Origin: Nocardiopsaceae bacterium
GTDB taxonomy: Bacteria > Actinomycetota > Actinomycetes > Streptosporangiales > Streptosporangiaceae
NCBI GenBank assembly: GCA_031254715.1
Contig: JAIRTY010000837.1
Span: 1 to 6,710, forward strand
Direction of reading: 5' to 3'
Length of the DNA stretch: 6,710 nt
Shown: one piece after another, positions 1 to 5,029 of the stretch
Position numbering within the stretch: the stretch's first letter is position 1
How the letters are laid out: every line of letters begins with the position of its first letter
Position numbers and translations under genes: made by a program
Notes under the pieces: model-generated
Seen by the model: the letters and a program-made list of their open reading frames with translations, nothing else
What the model was told of the DNA's origin: nothing
Databases searched by the model: none

Positions 1-26
1 ACCGTGCCCGTGCCCACGGGGAAGCC

Positions 27-221
27 GTGCACAGGGCGGGACAGGCAGGGCACCGTGAGTCAGAGCACATAGCGTGGCTGCCGGCCTGGCAGCTGGCGCC
101 GCTGCCGGAGGCGCTTGCGCTGCTGCGGGGCCCGATCCGGCGGCGGGTGCGGGCGGCCTGCCGGGGAGAGCGGCTCTGCTACCTGGAGAACGGCCGGCCT
201 GTGCCTGGCGTGGGAGCGTAG
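27..221 (+). CDS. Small unrecognised protein at the left edge, possibly partial
   Basis: I do not recognise this protein. From about position 72 to the stop (TAG 219-221) almost every codon ends in G or C, as in the confident genes of the window, so this stretch is probably translated. Before position 72 the bias is weaker. The GTG at 27 has a GGGGAAG sequence just upstream, but the frame is also open to the left edge, so the gene may begin outside the window and be only a C-terminal tail. The product (64 aa from GTG) is rich in Leu, Pro, Ala and Arg, has two Cys in its last third (the ACRGERLCYLENGRP stretch), and shows no membrane segment or signal peptide. Its last 43 bases overlap the 3' end of the convergent zinc-ribbon gene. 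Confidence 0.4.
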   Translation: MHRAGQAGHRESEHIAWLPAWQLAPLPEALALLRGPIRRRVRAACRGERLCYLENGRPVPGVGA

Positions 222-373
222 CTGGCGCGGGACGGCTGCTCACCGCCCTCGCAGCATGGCAGCAGGAAGTAACAGCGCGGGCAGATCCACTTAGAGCCGT
301 TCCCGTGCGGGCGCAGGTCAGCCTCGCCGCACTGCGGGCACGGCTCCCCCGTGGTGCTCGGGCAGGCGCTCAT
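179..373 (-). CDS. Small zinc-ribbon protein (CxxC...CxxC)
   Basis: A 64-aa protein with the spacing of a zinc ribbon: C12-P-Q-C15, then 15 residues, then C31-P-R-C34, with further Cys at 4, 40 and 41. A Gly-Asn-Gly-Ser turn and a Trp precede the second knuckle, as is common in zinc ribbons. The last 20 residues look disordered. Such small ribbons bind nucleic acid or protein partners, but nothing here shows which. The ATG (371-373) has no clear Shine-Dalgarno sequence. Instead TACGCT lies six bases before it, which would fit a leaderless mRNA. It sits 84 bp downstream of the DUF397 gene on the same strand, so the two may be co-transcribed, although a 16-bp palindrome lies between them. The ribbon is clear from the sequence; the role is unknown. 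Confidence 0.6.
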   Translation of the reverse strand: MSACPSTTGEPCPQCGEADLRPHGNGSKWICPRCYFLLPCCEGGEQPSRASYAPTPGTGRPFSR

Positions 374-385
374 GTCGCTAGCGTA
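374..385 (-). promoter_or_regulatory. Possible -10 element for a leaderless zinc-ribbon mRNA
   Basis: On the minus strand TACGCT (TAnnnT, the usual actinobacterial -10 form) is followed by AGCGAC and then the ATG. That would place transcription start at or next to the A of the start codon. No good -35 is visible. This is inferred from spacing only. Confidence 0.25.
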
Positions 386-429
386 AAAAGCACGCTGGTA
401 CCGCAGCCGCAGACACGCGGGACCGGCCA

Positions 430-445
430 GGATCCGGCCGGATCC
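430..445. repeat. 16-bp perfect palindrome after the DUF397 gene
   Basis: GGATCCGGCCGGATCC is a perfect 16-bp palindrome starting about 13 bases past the DUF397 stop codon. It has no loop and no T-run, so it is a poor intrinsic terminator by itself. It could be a protein-binding dyad between the DUF397 and zinc-ribbon genes. An overlapping weaker pair, CCAGG 427-431 with CCTGG 453-457, could form an alternative stem. Confidence 0.45.
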
Positions 446-457
446 GGGCGGGCCTGG

Positions 458-667
458 TCAGGGGGCGACGTCGAACTCGCCGTCCTTGACGCCCAGGATG
501 AACGCCTCCCACTCGGCCGGGGTGAACGCCAGCACCGGGCCGCCGGGCTTGCTGGAATCGCGCATCAGGTAGAGCTTGTCGCTGTCGGCCTTGTGCGGCC
601 AGCGCGAGGTGTCCGTGGTGACCGTGACCTCTATGCAGCCGGGCGTGTCGGCTGATTCCATCGCCAA
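458..667 (-). CDS. DUF397 domain protein (orphan)
   Basis: A 69-aa protein with the hallmark DUF397 C-terminus: a YLMRDS strand, then PGGPVLAFTPAEWEAFILG and a final DGEFD. The family's N-terminal W-x-K-S-S-x-S motif is missing or degenerate. Only the following C-I-E-V strand (residues 11-14) is recognisable, and about ten extra residues separate it from YLMRDS. DUF397 proteins are abundant in actinomycetes and usually sit beside an XRE-type helix-turn-helix regulator of the WhiJ type, acting in developmental or toxin-antitoxin-like pairs. No such regulator is visible here. The TTG at 665-667 has AGGAAG eight bases upstream and is preferred; an in-frame ATG lies two codons later (659-661). 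The family call is firm, but the function in this locus is unknown. Confidence 0.88.
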   Translation of the reverse strand: MAMESADTPGCIEVTVTTDTSRWPHKADSDKLYLMRDSSKPGGPVLAFTPAEWEAFILGVKDGEFDVAP

Positions 668-782
668 TACCCGCGCTTCCTGTTCTCGTCAGATGCTCCG
701 GGCGCCAAGGCTACCGGGGCGGGAGCCTGCCGGGACCGCGAGTCCGCTTGAGGCCGGGCGATCCGGCGGCCATCATCAGCGG

Positions 783-1103
783 ATGACCGTTGGCCCGCAG
801 ACGACTTCCGGTGCTGGCGCCGCGCCCGAGGGAGCAATCACGATCCTGGAGCAGCTGGCCTCGCGGCTAGCGGCGGACGGGTGGCAGGTGCAGTTGCATG
901 CCCCGCCGGACCGCCGGCCGATGCTGCATGTAGCCAACCCGGCGGTGGTGTTCCTGGCGGAGCTTGTCACCGCCGAGTGGGGCAGAGATGGCCGGTGGTG
1001 GCTGTGGTGGTCATGGGCGGAGCGGATCTCCCCGGCCGACGACCTGGAGCGGGCGGCGGCCACCATCGGCCGGGTGCTCGCATCCGCGGCAGCCGGACGA
1101 TAG
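783..1103 (+). CDS. Trp-rich 106-aa conserved-type hypothetical protein
   Basis: The ORF starts at ATG 783 and ends at TAG 1101-1103, with strong G/C third-position bias. The N-terminal 15 residues look flexible. Residues 18-40 form a predicted amphipathic helix followed by a strand. Residues 54-66 (AVVFLAELVTAEW) lead into a Trp cluster, WWLWWSW at 72-78, and a final helix of Asp/Glu/Ala/Arg residues (about 84-103). This is a soluble alpha/beta pattern and not a membrane protein. I recall similar short proteins with a W-W-x-W-x-W core near XRE/DUF397 genes in actinomycetes, but I cannot assign a function. It is divergent from the DUF397 gene, with 115 bp between starts that must hold both promoters. 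No strong Shine-Dalgarno precedes the ATG. Confidence 0.72.
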   Translation: MTVGPQTTSGAGAAPEGAITILEQLASRLAADGWQVQLHAPPDRRPMLHVANPAVVFLAELVTAEWGRDGRWWLWWSWAERISPADDLERAAATIGRVLASAAAGR

Positions 1104-1108
1104 TCATC

Positions 1109-1333
1109 TCACCAGGCGGTTCCCGGATCGCCCGGAAAAATCCGGCGGTTCGGGAACCAGAACCGCCCGTCGTACGTCACATCAGCAGCCGCCTCTTCCC
1201 AGCGGTGGGGGCGGCGCCGGTGCAGACGCAGGTGGTTGCGATGCCAGCTGACGGTCACACGTCGACGGGCAGCGGGGCCGCGTTCGCCTCCGGCGCGGGC
1301 CGTGGGCAGCCCGCGGCGTGATCGCCAGCGCAC
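1109..1333 (-). CDS. Weak candidate ORF between the Trp-rich gene and ctaG
   Basis: I do not recognise this one. Read from GTG 1333 it gives 74 aa. The last 49 residues (from an internal GTG at 1256-1258) have fair but not complete G/C third-position bias and a protein-like composition: SWHRNH, a WEEAAADVTYDGRFWF stretch and a FPNRRIFPGDPG tail. The first 25 residues are Arg/Gly/Ala-rich and look non-coding. A GGGGGG run lies eight bases before GTG 1333, but it is a poor ribosome site. It could be a real small gene, a decayed remnant, or chance. It lies on the same strand as ctaG, 42 bp downstream of it. Confidence 0.28.
   Translation of the reverse strand: MRWRSRRGLPTARAGGERGPAARRRVTVSWHRNHLRLHRRRPHRWEEAAADVTYDGRFWFPNRRIFPGDPGTAW
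1144..1167 (+). terminator. Possible terminator hairpin after the Trp-rich gene
   Basis: GGCGGTTC (1144-1151) and GAACCGCC (1160-1167) form a perfect 8-bp stem with an 8-base loop, 40 bases past the stop of the plus-strand gene. A small second stem, CCGGA-AAAA-TCCGG, lies just before it. There is no T-run afterwards. The hairpin also lies inside a weak minus-strand ORF, so it may be accidental. Confidence 0.3.
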
Positions 1334-1375
1334 CGGCGCCGCCCCCCATGCATGCTCTGCGCCACCCGGCTGCCG

Positions 1376-2206
1376 CTACCGTGGCAGCCGCTTGCGCGGG
1401 CCCCATCCCCGCACCACGGCGCGCTGGCGGTCGTCCCTGACTATCTGCTGCAGTTCCTCGTCCGGATCGTCGCCGCGGGTGAGCCAGCTCACCAGGGTGG
1501 TGATCACGACCGGCACGAAGCACAGGCCGGCCACCGCCCACACGATGGCGACCGCGATCTCCTGGTCGGCAAGCTGGCCGAGTGCCCGCCCCGGCAGCGC
1601 GGCATAGCCGCGGAAGATCGCCGTGTTGCTGAGCCCGATCGCGTAGGCCATGCCCCAGGTGAACCACATCGCCAGGGCCGCGACCACGGCCCGGTGCGGG
1701 CGCGACAGCCGCGGGGCGAGCGGCGGCGACGGCACCAGTTCCAGCCACAGCGCGGTCCCGGCCGGCAGCAGGGTCACCAGCTCGGCCGCGATCAGCCAGG
1801 GCTGCCGGGGGAGCGCGCTGACGACCGGGGGAAGCCGCCAGCAGACCGACACGGCCATGAACGTCACCAGGAAACCTGCCGAACGGGCGAACGACCGGTG
1901 CTGCCGGCGGGAGGCCGCCAGGTGATCCATGGGGCCACCGGCTTTCCCTGGCGCCGACGGCGCCCGGGAAAGCCCAAGCAGCCGCCACGGCGCGCCGAGT
2001 GCGATCAGCGCGGGTGCCGCCATCGCGAACACGGCGAACTGCAGCGACTCCACCAGGACGTAGCGCAGGGCGAGCGAGAGCACGGGCGGCACCAGGCACG
2101 CCAGGATGAGCGCCAGCCCAGCGGCCGCAAGCCAGATTCGCCACCGGGCCAGGGGGTATGCCGCTTGCTGGCTGGCCGCGCTGGGCGGCCTGGCCGCGGT
2201 ACTCAC
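1376..2206 (-). CDS. CtaG-like (Caa3_CtaG family) membrane protein, divergent
   Basis: A polytopic membrane protein of 276 aa, close to the usual size for the cytochrome c oxidase assembly factor CtaG. Hydrophobic segments lie at about residues 24-47, 54-72, 109-128, 137-158, 173-192 and 215-241, and the charged C-terminus is cytoplasmic. The last segment, starting D214-Q215-E216 and continuing VAIVWAVAGLCFVPVVI, matches the family's DQ...W...P.. signature; the AAPALIALGAPW stretch matches its second helix. The family's histidines (HMxQH, LHF and PFH motifs) are not present at the equivalent places. CtaG is needed for assembly, probably copper loading, of caa3-type oxidase, so this paralog may do something else. 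The start is GTG 2206 with GGAG five bases upstream; the frame is open further upstream, but that part is not protein-like. No cox or cop genes are adjacent. Confidence 0.75.
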   Translation of the reverse strand: MSTAARPPSAASQQAAYPLARWRIWLAAAGLALILACLVPPVLSLALRYVLVESLQFAVFAMAAPALIALGAPWRLLGLSRAPSAPGKAGGPMDHLAASRRQHRSFARSAGFLVTFMAVSVCWRLPPVVSALPRQPWLIAAELVTLLPAGTALWLELVPSPPLAPRLSRPHRAVVAALAMWFTWGMAYAIGLSNTAIFRGYAALPGRALGQLADQEIAVAIVWAVAGLCFVPVVITTLVSWLTRGDDPDEELQQIVRDDRQRAVVRGWGPRKRLPR

Positions 2207-2233
2207 ATCAACTCCGGCTCGTCTCGTTCCGAT

Positions 2234-2263
2234 GCGACAAAGTGGGTCGTGTTGCGGGATAAT
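2234..2263 (+). promoter_or_regulatory. Possible plus-strand promoter
   Basis: GCGACA (2234-2239), an 18-base spacer, and GATAAT (2258-2263) approximate a -35/-10 pair, with start expected near 2270. It points into the hairpin-rich interval and towards the TTCTTT terminator at 2603. GATAAT is a strong -10 match in such GC-rich DNA; the -35 is only fair. It lies in the ctaG upstream region on the opposite strand. Confidence 0.27.
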
Positions 2264-2278
2264 TCGCGCATTCCAAGC

Positions 2279-2298
2279 AAAAAAATACCGGAATCCGG
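2279..2298 (-). terminator. Short stem followed by T7, possible minus-strand terminator
   Basis: On the minus strand CCGG-ATT-CCGG (2298-2288) is followed by TA and seven T (2285-2279). The stem is only 4 bp, so termination would be weak, but a T7 run is conspicuous in this DNA. It lies between the 6C-like hairpins and the ctaG start and could separate the two transcripts. Confidence 0.27.
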
Positions 2299-2313
2299 GC
2301 CGGCGCGCTGACA

Positions 2314-2341
2314 GGGGACGGGCGGAAACGCCCCTCGCCCC
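2314..2341. repeat. Hairpin with GAAA tetraloop (plus strand)
   Basis: GGGCG (2320-2324), GAAA, CGCCC (2329-2333) form a 5-bp stem closed by a GNRA-type loop. An outer GGGG (2314-2317) with CCCC (2338-2341) extends it across an internal loop. GAAA loops are typical of structured RNA; on the minus strand the loop reads TTTC. This may be part of a longer plus-strand RNA or a ctaG leader element. Confidence 0.4.
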
Positions 2342-2445
2342 AGTCCGTGCCAAGGGCGGCCGACCAGGCTGTTCGGGCATCAGCGGAGGACCTTCGTCCC
2401 TGCTCAAAGCGGGCGCGGATGGGGTGTGATGGTGATGTAACGACC

Positions 2446-2535
2446 GGGACTCGTCCTGTTTGGGGGGAGGGACGAGCCCCCGGCTACGGGCAACAGCCCG
2501 GAGTCCGGCACCGTTGGGGGACGGTGTTCTCGGAC
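2446..2535 (-). ncRNA. Candidate 6C-like small RNA (two C-run-loop hairpins)
   Basis: Read on the minus strand, two good hairpins carry C-runs in their loops. The first pairs CACCGT with ACGGTG (2526-2521 with 2514-2509) around CCCCCA, and is extended by GTCCG/CGGAC (2535-2531 with 2507-2503) across an internal loop. The second pairs GGACGAG-type arms (2476-2470 with 2456-2450), extended by three G-C pairs past a bulge, around a 13-base loop containing CCCCCC (2467-2462). A 5-bp stem with a four-base loop (2487-2500) lies between them. Paired hairpins with about six C in each loop define the actinobacterial 6C RNA class (B11 in mycobacteria), where the C-loops pair with G-rich ribosome-binding regions. 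One loop here has five C, and no T-run directly follows the second stem. Strand and boundaries are inferred. Confidence 0.4.
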
Positions 2536-2537
2536 GT

Positions 2538-2558
2538 CCCGGGCACGGGGTGCCCGGG
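2538..2558. repeat. 9-bp perfect GC hairpin
   Basis: CCCGGGCAC (2538-2546), loop GGG, GTGCCCGGG (2550-2558) form a perfect 9-bp stem. It sits between the first C-loop hairpin and the terminator stem, adding a further element to the structured interval. Confidence 0.55.
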
Positions 2559-2564
2559 GCCGAC

Positions 2565-2608
2565 GGGCCCCGCACGTTACGCTGGGGAGGCGTGCGGGGC
2601 CCTTCTTT
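2565..2608 (+). terminator. Strong intrinsic terminator, possibly bidirectional
   Basis: GGGCCCCGCACG (2565-2576) pairs perfectly over 12 bp with CGTGCGGGGCCC (2591-2602) around a 14-base loop, and TTCTTT (2603-2608) follows on the plus strand. That is a good intrinsic terminator for plus-strand transcription, although no plus-strand protein gene precedes it. On the minus strand the stem begins about 25 bases past the SDR stop without a T-run, so it may also end the SDR transcript. Confidence 0.6.
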
Positions 2609-2626
2609 GTGCTGATTTGCCCGGTC

Positions 2627-3409
2627 TTACCCCGGGTCACCGAAGCGGGCCGCGAGCACGCGGAACGCGCCTGGCACCGCGTGGTGCAGCCAGGCCGGCA
2701 CCTTCATCCACGACGGCACGTAGATCACGTCGTGGTCGCGCGCCAGGGATTCCAGGATCGCGTCAGCCACCCGGCCCGGCGGCTGGGGACCCGGCCGCCG
2801 CCTGCCGTACGGCCTGCCCCGGCGCTCGAAGAACGGGGTGTCGATCACGCCAGGGACCACTACCGACACCCTGACGCCGCAGCCGGCCAGCTCGTAGCCG
2901 AGGCTCTCGGCGAAGCGGTCCAGGCCCGCCTTGGTCGCCGCGTACACCGCCTCGCCGCGCACCCCCGTGCTCCCGGCGATGGAGGAGACAAACACGATCC
3001 GGCCCCCGCCCCGGGCCCTCATCCCCGGTATCAGCAGGCGGGTGAGCTGCATCGGCGCGGTGAGGTTCACGGCCACGAGCTCGGCCAGCTTCTCGCCGGT
3101 GATCTCCCCGATCGGGCCGGACCAGCCGAGGCCGGCGTTGCTGACGAGGATGTCGATCCCGCGCTCGCCCGCCGCGGCCAGTGCGGCCGCCGCCAGCCGG
3201 GCCGGGCCGTCTGCCGCTGCGAGGTCGGCGGCCAGCACGATCCCGCCGGTCTGCTCTGCCACGGCGGCCAGCCGCTGCTGATGCCGTCCGGCGATCAGCA
3301 CCGTGGCGCCGGCCCCTGCCAGCAGCCGGGCCGTTTCGGCGCCGATGCCGGATGACCCGCCAGTGACCAGCGCGACCGCTCCCTGAAGGCGCTTGATGCC
3401 GCGGGACAC
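2627..3409 (-). CDS. Classical SDR-family NAD(P)-dependent oxidoreductase
   Basis: A Rossmann-fold short-chain dehydrogenase of 260 aa, full length for the classical type. It has the cofactor motif T16-G-G-S-S-G-I-G23, R42 after strand 2 (favouring NADPH), D62-L63, the N91-A-G93 motif, and the complete catalytic tetrad N115, S143, Y156 and K160 in YAATK. The P186-G187 turn and T191-P192 that follow are standard. The tail (about 225-260) has a WMKVPAWL motif and a basic, hydrophobic end that may touch the membrane. The substrate cannot be told. I chose GTG 3409, ten residues before the first strand; GAGGG is only one base away, so ATG 3448 (273 aa) or GTG 3427 remain possible. It stands alone, with 166 bp upstream and a strong hairpin after its stop. 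Confidence 0.88.
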   Translation of the reverse strand: MSRGIKRLQGAVALVTGGSSGIGAETARLLAGAGATVLIAGRHQQRLAAVAEQTGGIVLAADLAAADGPARLAAAALAAAGERGIDILVSNAGLGWSGPIGEITGEKLAELVAVNLTAPMQLTRLLIPGMRARGGGRIVFVSSIAGSTGVRGEAVYAATKAGLDRFAESLGYELAGCGVRVSVVVPGVIDTPFFERRGRPYGRRRPGPQPPGRVADAILESLARDHDVIYVPSWMKVPAWLHHAVPGAFRVLAARFGDPG

Positions 3410-3575
3410 GCCCTCACTGTGTCGCACCCGCGGGCCCGCTGCAACCATGCCCGCCCGGCACCACGGCAACCGCGCTCGCCGGCCGCCGGACCGGACGGCG
3501 CCAGGCGTGGCGGAACCCGGCCTGCGGGCGGCCCGGCCGGCCTCGCAGCGGCAGCCGATCAGCCCGGTTAGCCGC

Positions 3576-3989
3576 TCAGGCCGGCGCGGCGGCGCTCGCC
3601 GCGCCGGCGGGCTCGCCAGACCCGGACCAGCAGCGCACGATGTCGCGCATGGACAACAGGCCGGTCACCTCGTTCGCCTCGATGACCACCAGGTGCCGGA
3701 AGCCGGCCCGCACCATGGTCCCCGCCGCCTGCTCGAGGGTCCAGTCAGGGGACGCGAATACCACGTCCACGGTCCGGTGGGCGGCGGTGAGCTCGGTGTC
3801 CGGGTTCTGCCCGGCGGCGATCGAGTCCAGGACGTCCCGTTCGGTCAGGATGCCGATCCCGGCGTGCTCGGGATCGGTGACCACTGCCGCCCCGACCCGC
3901 CGCGCCGACATCAGCCGGGCCGCCTCACGCAGCGTATGAGCCGGCCCGACGGTGACGACCAGCCTCGTCATTCCGTCGCGTACCTTCAT
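3576..3989 (-). CDS. Stand-alone protein with two CBS domains
   Basis: A 137-aa protein made of a tandem CBS pair (Bateman module) and little else. CBS1 spans about residues 5-60, with G46-I-L-T-E-R-D52. CBS2 spans about 70-122, with G110-L-L-S-M-R-D116. Both carry the T/S-x-x-D motif (T49/D52, S113/D116) that contacts the ribose of adenine nucleotides, so AMP, ATP or a related ligand probably binds. A 15-residue Ala/Gly/Ser/Pro tail follows, and there is no catalytic or DNA-binding domain. Such proteins sense energy state and regulate partners; the partner is unknown here. ATG 3987-3989 has AGGGAG about nine bases upstream, a good ribosome site. The gene lies on the same strand as hisN but 215 bp away across a hairpin, so it is probably its own transcription unit. 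Confidence 0.9.
   Translation of the reverse strand: MKVRDGMTRLVVTVGPAHTLREAARLMSARRVGAAVVTDPEHAGIGILTERDVLDSIAAGQNPDTELTAAHRTVDVVFASPDWTLEQAAGTMVRAGFRHLVVIEANEVTGLLSMRDIVRCWSGSGEPAGAASAAAPA
3580..3608 (-). terminator. 12-bp perfect hairpin at the 3' end of the CBS gene
   Basis: GCCGGCGCGGCG (3580-3591) pairs perfectly with CGCCGCGCCGGC (3597-3608) around GCGCT. It spans the last Ala-rich codons and ends one base before the stop codon. There is no T-run. It may end transcription or protect the mRNA 3' end, or may simply arise from repeated Ala codons. Confidence 0.4.
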
Positions 3990-4119
3990 GCTCGATCACT
4001 CCCTGGGTCGCATGAGCAGGCACTCGCAGCCCTCGCGCTACCGGCTGGGGCACCTCTCGTGGCGGCTTGCTTGTGCCCTTGTGATGAGCGGTAGTTCCAG
4101 CATCGGCGATGGCCGGCCG

Positions 4120-4154
4120 GGTGGCAAGGCCCACGGCCGCAGCCGTTTGCCACC
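4120..4154 (-). terminator. Bulged hairpin downstream of hisN
   Basis: GGTGGCAA (4120-4127) pairs with TTGCCACC (4147-4154), and inner ACGGC (4133-4137) pairs with GCCGT (4142-4146) around CGCA. This gives 13 bp with a 5-base bulge on one side. It lies about 50 bases past the hisN stop and has no T-run, as is common for terminators in this kind of genome. The orientation is inferred from the gene context. Confidence 0.5.
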
Positions 4155-4204
4155 GGGCCCCCGCAGACGGCACGCCGCCCCGCCTCACGCGTCGCCGGAC
4201 CTGG

Positions 4205-4990
4205 TCAGCTGGCGGCGAGGCGCTTGAGGACCTCCTCATGCAGGCGCCCGTTGGTGCAGACCACGCTGCCGCCGTCGGGGGTCGCGCGGCCGCTGAGGTC
4301 GGTGAACGTCCCGCCCGCCTCCTCCACGATCACCTGCAGCGCCGCCAGGTCCCAGAGCTTCACCTCGGGCTCGGCGGAGATGTCGACGGCGCCCTCCGCC
4401 ACCAGCACGTGCGACCAGAAGTCCCCGAACGCGCGGGTCCGCCACACCGAGCGGGCCAGGTCCAGGAACCCGGTCAGCCTGCCCTGCTCCTCCCACCCGG
4501 TCAGGCTGGAGTAGGAGAACGAGGCGTCAGCCACGTTGGCGACGTCCGATACCCGGCACCGGACGGCCTTGGTCAGGCTGCGGCCGGTCCAGGCTCCGCC
4601 GCCGCGGGCCGCCCACCACCGGCGCCCGAGCACCGGGGCGGAAACCACGCCAGCCACCGATTCGTCGCCGTCCATCAGGCCGATGAGGGTGGCCCACACC
4701 GGCACTCCGCGGACAAAGTTCTTGGTCCCGTCGATAGGGTCGATGACCCAGCAGCGCGGCCCGGACCCGATGCGGCCGAATTCCTCTCCCAGCACCGCGT
4801 CCCGCGGCCGGGACCGGCGCAGCACGTTCCGCAGCGCCTCCTCAGCGGCATGGTCGGCATCGGTGACCGGGGTCAGGTCGGCCTTACTCTCGACCCGCAG
4901 GTCCTGCGCGCGGAACCGGCGCGCTGCAATGTCGTCCGCCGAGTCCGCGAGAACATGGGCGAACCGCAGGTCGTCGTCGTAGCCGGCCAT
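4205..4990 (-). CDS. hisN: Histidinol-phosphatase, inositol monophosphatase family
   Basis: A cytoplasmic Mg-dependent phosphatase, 261 aa, full length for the family. The metal-site motifs are all present: G68-E-E70, W81-V-I-D84-P-I-D87-G-T-K-N-F92, and the second motif W213-D214-L-A-A217. E69/E70, D84, D87 and D214 are the expected ligands. In actinomycetes the IMPase-family enzyme encoded next to rsgA and aroA is HisN, which removes phosphate from L-histidinol phosphate in histidine synthesis. I base the name on that context and the A-G-x-D-D-D-L-R-F N-terminus; an inositol or other sugar phosphatase is less likely but possible. ATG 4988-4990 has no Shine-Dalgarno; TACCGT seven bases upstream could be a -10 for a leaderless mRNA. 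It follows rsgA by 81 bp across a tandem repeat. Confidence 0.87.
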   Translation of the reverse strand: MAGYDDDLRFAHVLADSADDIAARRFRAQDLRVESKADLTPVTDADHAAEEALRNVLRRSRPRDAVLGEEFGRIGSGPRCWVIDPIDGTKNFVRGVPVWATLIGLMDGDESVAGVVSAPVLGRRWWAARGGGAWTGRSLTKAVRCRVSDVANVADASFSYSSLTGWEEQGRLTGFLDLARSVWRTRAFGDFWSHVLVAEGAVDISAEPEVKLWDLAALQVIVEEAGGTFTDLSGRATPDGGSVVCTNGRLHEEVLKRLAAS

Positions 4991-5029
4991 GCCGCGAACG
5001 GTACCGCTTCGCGAGCCTTCCCGGCGACT

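Noticed and set aside
1352..2311. Long open plus-strand frame opposite ctaG
   Set aside because: Composition is typical of antisense high-GC frames, while the minus strand encodes a clear multi-helix membrane protein over the same bases.
2207..2575. N-terminal extension of the CtaG-like protein by about 120 residues
   Set aside because: The extension is low-complexity and Arg/Pro-rich and covers the hairpin interval; GTG 2206 with GGAG upstream is a good start.
2234..2608. RNase P RNA, tmRNA or SRP RNA in the 420-bp interval
   Set aside because: The size was suggestive, but I found none of the conserved core sequences of these RNAs.
2404..2640. Known metabolite riboswitch (cobalamin, TPP, SAM, FMN, ydaO types) in front of ctaG
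   Set aside because: None of the hallmark conserved sequences of those classes could be found on either strand; the hairpins fit the 6C description better.
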